A DNA stretch of 64,000 nucleotides from AWTP1-13 sp963814055. Lineage in GTDB: Bacteria > Pseudomonadota > Alphaproteobacteria > Rhizobiales > Hyphomicrobiaceae. Under the pieces are notes generated by a model. The model was given only the letters and a program-made list of their open reading frames with translations, was not told where the DNA came from and made no database searches. The first letter of the stretch is position 1; every line of letters begins with the position of its first letter. The DNA lies in NCBI GenBank assembly GCA_963814055.1, contig CAWFBJ010000008.1:124001-188000 (forward strand), given 5' to 3'. A program made the position numbers and the translations under genes. Shown piece after piece: positions 10,345-19,818 of the stretch.

Positions 10345-11150
10345 TGCCGCGCGGACCCGTTTCCTTCACCCTGCGCCTGCTGTTCATCGCGGCCCTGCTC
10401 GGCGCGTGGGAGTGGGCCGTCATCTTCTTCCAGACGCCCGCTTACATCGTGCCGGCACCGTCCGGCATCGCCTATGCCATGTACAACGGCATCGCCAGCA
10501 ACCTCTACGTCAGCCACATCGGCGCAACGCTGAGTGAAACGCTGCTCGGCTTCGTGTTCGGCTGCGCGCTGGCTTTCATGCTGGGCACCGTGGTCGCGCT
10601 CTCGCGCACCGTCGAATACTACCTTTATCCCATCATCATCATGTTCCAGGCGATGCCGAAGGTGGCGCTCGTCCCGCTCATCCTGGTCTGGTTCGGGCTC
10701 GGCCTCACCTCCAAGGTCATCAGCGCCGCGCTGGTCGCCTTTTTCCCGCTGATGGTCAACACCATCGTCGGCCTGCGCTCGGCGGACGAGGACCGTATCA
10801 ACCTGATGCGCTCGCTGTCGGCCTCGCGCTGGCAGATCTTCCGCATGCTGCAGCTGCCCAACGCCATGCCCTACATCTTCGCCGGCCTCGAGATCGCGAT
10901 GATCTTCGCGCTGATCGGCGCCATCGTCGCCGAGCTCATCAGCTCCGAGAAAGGCCTCGGCATGCTCATGCAGAGCATGAGTTTCACCATGGACGTGGCC
11001 GGCCAGTTCTCGATCCTCTTCATCCTGTCGGTTCTGGGCTTGATCCTGAACGGCATTGTCACCCTGGTGCGGCGGCAGGTGCTGTTCTGGGATACCTCGC
11101 GCGATGCCGACGCCAACGAACAGAATGCAACCAAGGGAGAAGTTTTGTGA
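10344..11150 (+). CDS. NitT/TauT-type ABC transporter permease
   Basis: A 268-residue permease of the SsuC/TauC class with about six membrane segments and the coupling-helix (EAA) region SADEDRINLMRSLSASRWQI followed by LPNAMPYIFAGLEIAMIF. It starts on the A of the preceding TGA and its own stop overlaps the start of the binding-protein gene, so the three genes form one tightly packed operon. Confidence 0.9.
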   Translation: MPRGPVSFTLRLLFIAALLGAWEWAVIFFQTPAYIVPAPSGIAYAMYNGIASNLYVSHIGATLSETLLGFVFGCALAFMLGTVVALSRTVEYYLYPIIIMFQAMPKVALVPLILVWFGLGLTSKVISAALVAFFPLMVNTIVGLRSADEDRINLMRSLSASRWQIFRMLQLPNAMPYIFAGLEIAMIFALIGAIVAELISSEKGLGMLMQSMSFTMDVAGQFSILFILSVLGLILNGIVTLVRRQVLFWDTSRDADANEQNATKGEVL

Positions 11151-12217
11151 TGCAGCGTTTGATCGCCTGGGCGGCGCTCGCAGCCGGCCTTGCCGTCGCG
11201 GCCAGCTCAGCCACGGCCCAAGTCCAGACCATGCGCGTGGGCTGGTGCGCCAAGACCGTGAGTTCGGCTGCCGCGCCGTTTGCGATCGCCGCTAAGATGG
11301 GTTGGTTCGAGAAGGACGGCATCAAGGTCGACCTTGTGCCGCTGCCGGGTTCGACCGACTGCGTGAAACTGGTCGCCACCAAGGAACTGCAGGCCTCCCT
11401 GCCCTCTATCGAGCCGCTGGCAATCATCCGCCCGCAGGGCGTGAAGGCGAAGTTCTTCTACACCGCCTACCAGGCCAACATCTATGGCATCGCCGTCCCG
11501 GCCGACAGCCCGGTCAAGTCCATTGCCGACCTCAAGGGCAAGAAGATCGGCGTGACATCGATGGCGTCCGCTGGCGTCATCGTCGCCCGCGCGCTCGCCA
11601 AGGCCGCCGGCATGAACCCAGACTCGGACATCACGATCCTGGTCGCGGGCGAGGCCGCGCAGACGGCAGCCCTCCTCGGTTCCAAGCAGATCGATGCGCT
11701 CTCGCAGTTCGACACCCAGTATGCGCTGACCATGAACTCCGGCGCCAAGCTGCGCATGCTGGAGCATCCCGAGATCAGGAAATTCCCCTCCAACGGATTC
11801 GTCGCACTGGAGGACTATCTCAAAAACAACCGCAAGGAAGCGGTGGCCCTCGCCCGCGGCTACGCCAAGGGAACCGTATTCGCCATCGCCAATCCCGAGG
11901 CTGCCATCCGCATCCTGTGGGAGATGTATCCGCAGACCAAGGCGACGGGTAAGGACGAGCCGACGGCGCTGCGGGACGACCTGATTACTCTGGAGGCACG
12001 GGCCAAGAACTGGCGCTACGAGCAGGTCGACGGCAAGCGCTGGGGCGACAACGTCGTCAAGAACTACCAGGACTACGCCGATTGGCTGCTGGCGCAAGGC
12101 ATCATCAAGACCAAGACCGATGCCAACGATCTCGTCACCAACGACTTGCTCGACGAGGCCATCAACTTCGACGAAAAGGCTCTGATCGCCGAAGCCAAGG
12201 CCTACAAGGCGAAATAG
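11150..12217 (+). CDS. NMT1/THI5-like ABC transporter substrate-binding protein
   Basis: A 355-residue periplasmic binding protein for the upstream ABC transporter. It has a signal peptide (LIAWAALAAGLAVAASSATA) and the SsuA/NMT1-like order: AIAAKMGWFEKDGIKVDLVP, then ADSPVKSIADLKGKKIGVTS, then an Asp/Glu-rich C-terminal helix. ATG 11150 lies 8 bases after AAGGGAGAAG; GTG 11147, overlapping the permease stop, is equally possible. Related proteins bind taurine, nitrate or thiamine precursors; nothing here, including the absence of a visible TPP riboswitch, selects one. Confidence 0.88.
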   Translation: MQRLIAWAALAAGLAVAASSATAQVQTMRVGWCAKTVSSAAAPFAIAAKMGWFEKDGIKVDLVPLPGSTDCVKLVATKELQASLPSIEPLAIIRPQGVKAKFFYTAYQANIYGIAVPADSPVKSIADLKGKKIGVTSMASAGVIVARALAKAAGMNPDSDITILVAGEAAQTAALLGSKQIDALSQFDTQYALTMNSGAKLRMLEHPEIRKFPSNGFVALEDYLKNNRKEAVALARGYAKGTVFAIANPEAAIRILWEMYPQTKATGKDEPTALRDDLITLEARAKNWRYEQVDGKRWGDNVVKNYQDYADWLLAQGIIKTKTDANDLVTNDLLDEAINFDEKALIAEAKAYKAK

Positions 12218-12299
12218 CTGCTGCTTTCGTCCCGGGCTTCATAGCCTCGGCCCGCGCCGGGGATGTCCGGGACGATAGCCACCAAGTCCACGCCATTGG

Positions 12300-12734
12300 A
12301 TGGCCGCCGTGAGCAATGCTCCGTTCGTTAGCGAGAAACTGATCCGCTTCCATCACTGCGACCCCGCCGGCATCGTCTTCTATCCGCAATACTTCATCCT
12401 GTTCCACGAGCTGCTCGAGGACTGGTTCAATCGCGGCCTCGGCCTCAACTACGCCGACCTGATCTCCAAGGAGCGGCGCGGCCTGCCTACGGCGCACATC
12501 GATTGCGATTTCCGCATTCCCAGCAAGATCGGCGACACCGTGCAGATGCAGCTTGCCGTCAAGCGCGTCGGCAACACCTCCATCACACTGGCCGTGTCCG
12601 TGCGCTCCGGTGCGGAGGTGCGTGTCACGGCCAACCAGGTGCTGGTGCTGATCTCGCTGGAGGACGGCGCCGTGCTTCCCATTCCGCCAGCACTACGAGA
12701 ACGCTTCGAGCGCTTCGTCGAAGCCGCCGCGTAG
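12300..12734 (+). CDS. acyl-CoA thioesterase, 4-hydroxybenzoyl-CoA thioesterase family
   Basis: A 144-residue hot-dog-fold thioesterase. The family active-site segment FHHCDPAGIVFYPQYF with its catalytic Asp is at about residues 17-32, followed by the central helix LFHELLEDWFNRGL. Proteins like this hydrolyse aromatic or short-chain acyl-CoA. It lies 82 bases after the ABC binding protein on the same strand and may or may not share its transcript. It ends 15 bases from the convergent livF-like gene. The substrate is unknown; YbgC-type function is an alternative. Confidence 0.85.
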   Translation: MAAVSNAPFVSEKLIRFHHCDPAGIVFYPQYFILFHELLEDWFNRGLGLNYADLISKERRGLPTAHIDCDFRIPSKIGDTVQMQLAVKRVGNTSITLAVSVRSGAEVRVTANQVLVLISLEDGAVLPIPPALRERFERFVEAAA

Positions 12735-12749
12735 CATCTTGCCGCAAGA

Positions 12750-13424
12750 CTACTGGTGAGAATTTCCGGAGCGCACCACGCTGATCTCGCCCCGCTCGAT
12801 GGACAGCACAGTGTCGGCGAAGGCCTCCAGCAGCTTGGGGTTCGACTCGGTCACCAGCAACGTGATGTCGGGGTCCTGCGCGCGCAGCCGGCGCAGGGCT
12901 TCCGCGTAGCGCTGCGCCAGCACCGGCGCGAGACCCTGGAAGGGCTCGTCCAGGATGACGAGGCTGGTGCCCAGCATCAGCGCGCGCCCCAGCGCGACCA
13001 TCTTGCCCTGCCCGCCGGACACCGAGCCAGCGGGCCGGTCGCGCAATTCGGCGAGTTCCGGCAGCACACCGTAGGCCCGATCCAGCCGGCGCTTGGACTC
13101 GCTCTGGTCCAGCTTGGCGACACGCGCCGGCAGCAGGATGTTTTCTTCCACGGTGAAAGACGAGAACAGCCGCCGGTCTTCCGGCGCGTAGCCAATTCCA
13201 AATGCCGGGCGGTCATGCGGCGCCACCGGCCCCAGCTCGGTTGCCGCCAGCTTGATGCTGCCGGTGGCCTGCGTGAACCCCATGACAGTGCGCGCTACCG
13301 TGGTCTTGCCTGCGCCGTTACGTCCGATCAGGGCGGCGGTGGCGCCGGCAGGCAACGCGAACGAGACGTTGCGCAGCACCTGCGCGCCGGCAATGGAGAC
13401 GTTGACCTGGGCGAACGACAGCAT
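12750..13424 (-). CDS. livF: branched-chain amino acid-type ABC transporter ATPase LivF
   Basis: A 224-residue LivF-type ATPase: Walker A GRNGAGKTT, then the family-typical GIGYAPEDRRLFSSFTVEEN, signature SVSGGQGKM, Walker B LVILDEPFQGLAP. It is the last gene of a five-gene Liv operon and starts 3 bases after livG. Such systems import branched-chain amino acids, urea, amides or aromatic acids; the substrate is set by the binding protein and is not known here. Confidence 0.9.
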   Translation of the reverse strand: MLSFAQVNVSIAGAQVLRNVSFALPAGATAALIGRNGAGKTTVARTVMGFTQATGSIKLAATELGPVAPHDRPAFGIGYAPEDRRLFSSFTVEENILLPARVAKLDQSESKRRLDRAYGVLPELAELRDRPAGSVSGGQGKMVALGRALMLGTSLVILDEPFQGLAPVLAQRYAEALRRLRAQDPDITLLVTESNPKLLEAFADTVLSIERGEISVVRSGNSHQ

Positions 13425-13427
13425 GGG

Positions 13428-14170
<743 letters not shown>

Positions 14171-14174
<4 letters not shown>

Positions 14175-15121
14175 CGGGCGGCCTCGGCCGTGCGCCGGCG
14201 CTTCCACATGCCGATCAGGCCATTGGGGGCGAACAGGATGATGGCGATCAGCACCAGGCCGAGGATGAGCTGCCAGGTGTTGGCGAGCTTTGCCGATGCG
14301 TAGAAGCGCACCAGCTCGAACACCGCCGCTCCGGCAAAGGCGCCCAGCGCATTGGCCGTGCCGCCGAGAATGGCGATGAACACGAACTCGCCGGACTTGG
14401 TCCAGTAGGCGAACTCCGGCGTCGCGATCTGCTGCGCCACCCCCACCAGCACGCCGCCGATGCCGCCCAGCGCCGCCGATATGACGTAGCCGATCAGCAG
14501 CACCCGCCGCGCGGAGACGCCGAGATATTCCAGCCGCGTCTCGTTGGTCTTGATCGCGCCCAGCATGTGCCCGCGCGGGCTGTCGAGATAACGCTGGGTG
14601 GCGATGGTGGCGGCAACCGCGATGGCGAGCGTCACGCCCAGCAGTACGAACTCGAACGTTTCCGGCGAGAAGGTCATGCCCGCGATCCTTGGACGGGGAA
14701 TGCGGATGCCGTCCGCGCCGTTGGTGTAGTGGAACATCTTCTCCAGCAGCGACCACAGCACCATGGAGAAGGCGAGGTTGAGCATGCCGAAGAAGATCTC
14801 GCGGTAGCGCACCACGAACAGACCCACGAGCAGGCCGAGTACGGTCGCCACAACGGTGCCCACCAGCAGGTAGCCGACGAGGTCGCCGACGCCGAGATAG
14901 CGGCCCCAGAATCCGGCCGTGTAGGCGCCGGCCGCAAAGAACATGGCGTGCCCGAACGACACCTGCCCCGCCTGCAGCAGGATGATGATGCCGAGCACCA
15001 CGATGCTTTTTGCCAGGATCAGCGTGACCAGCGTGGCCATGCTGGGTACCAGGATCGGCACGCCGACCGCGAACAGCACGACCGCCGCCAGCGCTGCATA
15101 AATTGTGCGAGCCCGGCCCAT
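14171..15121 (-). CDS. livM: branched-chain amino acid-type ABC transporter permease LivM
   Basis: A 316-residue LivM permease. Typical segments are GQVSFGHAMFFAAGAYTAGF near residues 52-71, LDSPRGHMLGAIKTNETRLEYLG (the cytoplasmic coupling region), and GGIGGVLVGVAQQIATPEF. It ends with a short basic tail after LIGMWKRRR. Its ATG overlaps the livH stop by one base (TGATG), and its stop overlaps livG. It works as a heterodimer with LivH. Confidence 0.9.
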
Positions 15122-16020
15122 CAGATTTTCCTGACCTTGGTTGCGCCGAACAGCCCCTCGGGCCGCACCAGCAGCACGATCACCATGATCAGGTACGGCA
15201 CCAGCACCTCGAACTCGGGATAGGTGTAGATGACAAAGGCGCGCGCGAGCCCGATCGCCAGTGCCGTGATTGCGGTGCCCTCGATCTGCCCCAGCCCCGC
15301 GGTCGCGGCCACCGCAAACGACAGCACAATCATTTCCGTGCCCATGCCCGGCACCAGCGCCGTCGTCGGCGACGCCAGCGCGCCGCCGAGGGCCGCCAGC
15401 GTCGCCCCGATGATGAAGGTGACGAGATAGACCCGCTGCGCGTTGATGCCGATGGAGGTCGCCGCCTCTCGATCCTCCGTGACGGCCAGGATCACCGCAC
15501 CCGAGAGAGTGCGGCGGAGAAAATAGCGCAGCCCGAACAGCGCCAGCACCGCCACGGCGGGCAGGAGCAGGATCTGGTAGGACGTGTAGCTGACGCCGAA
15601 TACGGACACGTTGGGAAGCAGCTTCAGCGGTTCGGCCGCATAGATCGGCTGCACGCCCCATATGATGCGCTGCAGGTTGTCCATCACCATGAAGACGGCA
15701 AACGTGATGAGCAGCTGCAGCACCTCCTCGCGGCCGTATACGCGGCGCAGCAGGAGTTTCTCGATCAGGCCGCCGGCAACGACGCCGACGATCACGGACG
15801 CAACCAGCAATGCCGGGTAGGTGAGCCACGGCGAGATCGGCGCAACCAGCAGGCTCAGCGTTGCCGCCAGATATGCCCCGAACGCGTAGAGGCTGCCGTG
15901 CGCGACATTGACGATGCGCAGCACGCCAAAGATCAGGCTGAGCCCGACCGAGACCAGGAAGACAAGGGCGGCGTAGGCCAGCCCGTCGAGGCTCGCCAGG
16001 ACGAATAACGTCGAATTCAT
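15121..16020 (-). CDS. livH: branched-chain amino acid-type ABC transporter permease LivH
   Basis: A 299-residue LivH permease with about eight membrane segments. It opens with DGLAYAALVFLVSVGLSLIF and then VLRIVNVAHGSLYAFGAYLA, the classic LivH stretch, and later carries EDREAATSIGINAQRVYLVT, the coupling segment. It starts 70 bases after the stop of the binding-protein gene. Confidence 0.92.
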   Translation of the reverse strand: MNSTLFVLASLDGLAYAALVFLVSVGLSLIFGVLRIVNVAHGSLYAFGAYLAATLSLLVAPISPWLTYPALLVASVIVGVVAGGLIEKLLLRRVYGREEVLQLLITFAVFMVMDNLQRIIWGVQPIYAAEPLKLLPNVSVFGVSYTSYQILLLPAVAVLALFGLRYFLRRTLSGAVILAVTEDREAATSIGINAQRVYLVTFIIGATLAALGGALASPTTALVPGMGTEMIVLSFAVAATAGLGQIEGTAITALAIGLARAFVIYTYPEFEVLVPYLIMVIVLLVRPEGLFGATKVRKI

Positions 16021-16090
16021 TGCGGGTTGGTATCGATGGGTGTTGCCGGGACCGGCGTGGTGAGCGTCAGCCCCGGCTTGTTATGTGTCA

Positions 16091-17398
16091 TCAGCCGCCG
16101 TGCTTGAAGACCGGCACGTCCATCTTGACGAAATCCGGCCCCAGCGTCTTCAGCCAGTCCACGGACTTCTTGCCTGCCGGCGTGGTGATCTTCGCGGCAT
16201 CGAAGATCATCATGTTGTCGAGCACCATGTGATCGAAGCCGTCGGCTTTCTTGGTCACCCCGACCAGCTGCGCCTCGAGACCCTGGTTGTCTTCCGCGCG
16301 CAAATGGATCGGACGGCCGTAACCCACGAAATCCAGGCCACCCGCTGCATCGACCACCTGCTCACGCGTCGGCCACTTGCCGCCGTTGGCCTTGATCGCC
16401 TTGTCGTAGGCGCCTTGCAGAGCCGCAAAGGCCTGCTTCATGTGATAGACGGGATAGATCGGCCAACGTCCGGTCTTGGCCTTGAAGGCGTCATTGAAGG
16501 CCTTGAACTCGGCGTCGCCCTTCTTCTCCGGGTGCAGGAACCAATGGTCGCCGCGCGCCCCGATGATCAACCCTTCCGGCAGGTCCTTGCCGAGACGCTG
16601 GACCGACAACTCGCCGATGGCGAGAATGAATGTCGACTGAGCCAGCAGGCCGCGCTGGCCCGACTGCCGCACCAGCGTATCCAGATCGCCACCCCACGAG
16701 GTAGTGAACACCACGTCGGGCTTCAACGCCATCAGGCGCGAGACCTCGGTTGAATAGTCGGGCGAGCCGAACTTCGGGAACAACTCGGCCACCACCTGCA
16801 CGTCGGGCTTCATCTGCTTGAGCGCGGTGGAGAAGATCTCCCAGCTCTCCCGGCCCCAGGCGTAGTCCTGGTTGACGACGGCGATAGTCTTGAAGTTGGG
16901 CTTGGTCTTGAGCAGGTACACCAGCACCGCCAGCATTTCCGGCGTGGCGTTGGCCTGGCTGCGGAAATTGTAGCGGTATTTCTTGGCTTCCAGGATCGAG
17001 GCCGCGCCGCAGTCCCACATGAAGTTCAGCATCTTCAGGTCTTCGGCCAGCGGCACCAGCTGGTTGCACGAGCCCGACGAAATCGATGCGAACGTGGCGT
17101 CGACTTTTTCGTCCTGGACCAGGCGGCGGTAGTTGGAGACGAGCGCCTCGCCGCCCGCGCCTTCGTCGACGAACGAGAGCGTGACCGGCACACCACCGAT
17201 GCCGCCCTTCTTGTTGAGGCTCTCGGCAATCATCTCGGCCGCCGCCTTGCTGGGCTCGCCGAACACGGCCGCCGGCCCCGACAGGAAGGTGGTGATGCCG
17301 ATCTTGATGTCTTTCGGCTTGTCCTGGGCCTGGACTGGCAAGGCCAGCGCGGCCAAGCCCAGCCCGGCCATCGCCAGGTTTCGTAGTGTCGGGCTCAT
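16091..17398 (-). CDS. Liv-type ABC transporter substrate-binding protein
   Basis: A 435-residue periplasmic binding protein of the Leu/Ile/Val-BP type (Peripla_BP_6). Signal peptide 1-25 (LAMAGLGLAALALPVQA), then IKIGITTFLSGPAAVFGEPS and GGIGGVPVTLSFVDEGAGGE, the family N-lobe; the N-to-C lobe crossover includes VNQDYAWGRESWEIF. At 435 residues it is longer than LivJ/LivK, closer to binding proteins for amides or aromatic acids. The neighbouring aldolase may hint at a sugar-acid or keto-acid ligand, but that is speculation. Confidence 0.88.
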   Translation of the reverse strand: MSPTLRNLAMAGLGLAALALPVQAQDKPKDIKIGITTFLSGPAAVFGEPSKAAAEMIAESLNKKGGIGGVPVTLSFVDEGAGGEALVSNYRRLVQDEKVDATFASISSGSCNQLVPLAEDLKMLNFMWDCGAASILEAKKYRYNFRSQANATPEMLAVLVYLLKTKPNFKTIAVVNQDYAWGRESWEIFSTALKQMKPDVQVVAELFPKFGSPDYSTEVSRLMALKPDVVFTTSWGGDLDTLVRQSGQRGLLAQSTFILAIGELSVQRLGKDLPEGLIIGARGDHWFLHPEKKGDAEFKAFNDAFKAKTGRWPIYPVYHMKQAFAALQGAYDKAIKANGGKWPTREQVVDAAGGLDFVGYGRPIHLRAEDNQGLEAQLVGVTKKADGFDHMVLDNMMIFDAAKITTPAGKKSVDWLKTLGPDFVKMDVPVFKHGG

Positions 17399-17453
17399 GT
17401 GGCGTTCTCCCGTAGTACTCGTTCAGTCGTTATTGAGGCTGAGCGTAGAGCGT

Positions 17454-18377
17454 TCACTCCGCGGCCATGCGCAGGGACGGCAGTTTCGGCCTGCGCCGTA
17501 TTCCTTCCTCGACGATGGCCGCGATACGCGCGCGCTCCGCGCCGGCGAGCGGCAGGCGCGGCGGCCGGCAGCGGTCGTTGGAGCCAATGGCGATGGCTTC
17601 CGCCAGCTTGATGTTCTGCACGAGCTTGGTGGAGACATCAATGTCCAGCATGGGCCGCATCCAGCGATAGATGGCGCGCGCCTCCTCGAAGCGGCCCGCC
17701 TTGTACAACTGCCAGATCGCAACGTTTTCCTTCGGGAATGCGAGGCCCACGCCGGCGACCCAGCCGACCGCGCCCATCGCAAAGCTTTCCAGGGCCAGAT
17801 TGTCGACGCCGGCGAATACCTGATAGCGGTCGCCCAGCAGGTTGATGACTTCGGTCACGCGGCGGATGTCGTCGGAAGATTCCTTCACCGCAGCGAACAG
17901 CGGCTCGGCGGCCATCTCGACCAGCATCGCCGGCGTGATGTCGACGCCGTAGGCGACAGGGTTATTGTAGATCATGACCGGCAGTCCGCCCGCCTTGGCG
18001 ACGGCCGTGTAGTGCGCCATGGTCTCGCGCGCATCGGACTTGTAGGGCAGGCCGGGCAATACCATGAACCCGGCCGCGCCGGCCGCCGCACCGCGTTCCG
18101 CCATTCGCTGGGCATTGCGGGTCGAGCCGTCCGATATGGTCAGCAGTACGGGACGCGCGCCGGCCACCGAGCGGGCCACCTTCAGGACTTCCAGCTTCTC
18201 GTCAGGGTCGAGGGTGGATGCCTCGCCGAGCGATCCGCAGACGATCAGGCCGTCGACGCCTGCCTCGATGTTGAGCCTGTAGCAGCGCTCCATCTCCGCG
18301 GTATCGAGGCTGCCGTCTTCCTTGAATTTTGTCGTTACCGCCGGAAGGATTCCTTCCCACTTTGCCGTCTGCGTCAT
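17454..18377 (-). CDS. dihydrodipicolinate synthase/N-acetylneuraminate lyase family aldolase
   Basis: A 307-residue DapA-superfamily class I aldolase. GLIVCGSLGEASTLDPDEK holds the substrate-binding loop (usually GTTGE), VMIYNNP the catalytic Tyr, and FAAVKESSDD the Schiff-base Lys. The start at ATG 18377 (MTQTAKWEGILPAV) is where homology begins; a long frame open upstream is a shadow of the alcohol dehydrogenase gene. It is first in the Liv-operon direction, 55 bases before the binding-protein gene, so the transporter may import its substrate. It is not obviously the housekeeping DapA; a catabolic keto-acid or amino-sugar aldolase is likely. Confidence 0.85.
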   Translation of the reverse strand: MTQTAKWEGILPAVTTKFKEDGSLDTAEMERCYRLNIEAGVDGLIVCGSLGEASTLDPDEKLEVLKVARSVAGARPVLLTISDGSTRNAQRMAERGAAAGAAGFMVLPGLPYKSDARETMAHYTAVAKAGGLPVMIYNNPVAYGVDITPAMLVEMAAEPLFAAVKESSDDIRRVTEVINLLGDRYQVFAGVDNLALESFAMGAVGWVAGVGLAFPKENVAIWQLYKAGRFEEARAIYRWMRPMLDIDVSTKLVQNIKLAEAIAIGSNDRCRPPRLPLAGAERARIAAIVEEGIRRRPKLPSLRMAAE

Positions 18378-18581
18378 CGCTTCGCCTTCGACCAGTTGCC
18401 GCGGGACGCATGATGGCCCGGATCGGGCACAAGCAAAAGACATGCTTTTGCGTCCCAGTGAGCGCCTGTCATGCGATTTCGGCCGATCTTGCGGCCAGCG
18501 ACCCACCCGATGCCGTTTCCAATATTGTCTCGGATCGGTTGCAACAACTAGGATGAGGACAACCAAACATCGGGAGGTCCC

Positions 18582-19640
18582 ATGCAGCACACGTGCTATT
18601 GCGTCACGGCGCACAACCAGCCCCTGGAGCGCATGGACGTGACGACGCCCGAACCCAAGGGCGCGGAAGTCCTGATCCGCATGACGGGCGCCGGCGTCTG
18701 CCACAGCGACATCCACCTTTGGGAAGGCGTCTACGACCTGGGCGCGGGCAACAAGATGACCCTCAAGGACCGAGGCGTCACCCTGCCTTTGACTATGGGG
18801 CATGAGATCTCCGGCGAGGTGGTCAAGGCCGGCCCCGAGGCCAAGATCGCGGCCGGGACCTCGTGCGTCGTCTATCCCTGGCTCGGCTGCGGCGAATGCC
18901 CGACCTGCAAGCGCGGCGACGAGAACCTCTGCACCATCAAGACGCGATCCATGGGCGTATTCTCGGCTGGCGGATATGCCGAATTCGTCCTCGTTCCCCA
19001 CGAGCGCTACTGCGTCGCGCTGGGCAAGCTCGACCCCGCGGAGGCGGCGCCGCTGGCATGCTCTGGCGTCACCACCTATTCGGCGCTCAAGAAGTTCGGG
19101 CCCAAGATCAAGGACGAGCCGGTCGTCATCATGGGCGGCGGCGGCCTTGGGCACATGGCGCTGACGGTGCTGCGCGCGATGCAGGGCAAAGGCGCCATCG
19201 TGGTCGACATCGATGCCGAGAAGCGCAAGGCGGCCCTGGAGGCTGGCGCGCTTGCCGCCATCGACGGTGCGGCCGCCGATGCGGCCAAGCAGATCATGGA
19301 GGCGGCAGGGGGAGGCGCATCCAGCGTGCTCGATCTCGTCGGCTCATCCGCCACCATCGGTCTTGGTATCGCCAGCCTGAAGAAGGGCGGCGAAATCGTC
19401 GTGGTCGGTCTGTACGGGGGCGAGTTGAAGCTGCCGATCGTCTATTTTCCTCTACGCGGGATGGGTATTCGCGGTTCGTACGTCGGCAACCTGCCCGAAC
19501 TCAAGGAACTGGTGGCCTTGGCCCAGGCGGGATCGCTCAAGCCCGTCAAGATCACGCGACGCAAACTCGGTGAGGCAAGCCAGTCCCTGTCCGACCTGAA
19601 GGCCGGCAAGGTGGTCGGCCGCATCGTGCTCGTGCCTTAG
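18582..19640 (+). CDS. zinc-dependent alcohol dehydrogenase
   Basis: A 352-residue medium-chain zinc dehydrogenase. Catalytic zinc ligands lie in GAGVCHSDIHLW (Cys, near residue 39) and MGHEISGEV (His-Glu, near 73); structural zinc cysteines are CGECPTCKRGDENLC; the NAD(P) site is GGGGLGHMAL near 184. A GGGAGG lies just before ATG 18582. It is transcribed divergently from the aldolase/Liv operon and faces an aldehyde dehydrogenase operon convergently, so a shared alcohol-to-acid route is possible but unproved. Substrate unknown. Confidence 0.9.
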   Translation: MQHTCYCVTAHNQPLERMDVTTPEPKGAEVLIRMTGAGVCHSDIHLWEGVYDLGAGNKMTLKDRGVTLPLTMGHEISGEVVKAGPEAKIAAGTSCVVYPWLGCGECPTCKRGDENLCTIKTRSMGVFSAGGYAEFVLVPHERYCVALGKLDPAEAAPLACSGVTTYSALKKFGPKIKDEPVVIMGGGGLGHMALTVLRAMQGKGAIVVDIDAEKRKAALEAGALAAIDGAAADAAKQIMEAAGGGASSVLDLVGSSATIGLGIASLKKGGEIVVVGLYGGELKLPIVYFPLRGMGIRGSYVGNLPELKELVALAQAGSLKPVKITRRKLGEASQSLSDLKAGKVVGRIVLVP

Positions 19641-19683
19641 CGTCTTTCCGGTTCAGATTGATCCGGGACGTTTGCACCAACCC

Positions 19684-19746
19684 CGTGGTGAGCCTGTCGA
19701 ACCACGGCGTCGGCGTGTGCAGCCCGTCCTTCGACAGGCTCAGGAC
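19684..19746. repeat. family A double-hairpin repeat, copy 2
   Basis: The two hairpins are CGTGGT...ACCACG (19684-19706) and GTCCT...AGGAC (19726-19746), the reverse orientation of the copy at 2911. It lies between the convergent alcohol dehydrogenase and aldehyde dehydrogenase genes. Loops contain GAGCCTGTCGA and its complement. Confidence 0.85.
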
Positions 19747-19818
19747 GAAGTTGAGCACGTGGTTTCGGTGATCCCACGGAAGTCGGAAGGACCTTAGCGG
19801 GAAGGCTCTGACGGCCGC

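Noticed and set aside
12218..12299. Hairpin or small RNA between the ABC binding protein and the thioesterase
   Set aside because: Only weak, short complementarity, no T run and no promoter-like hexamers.
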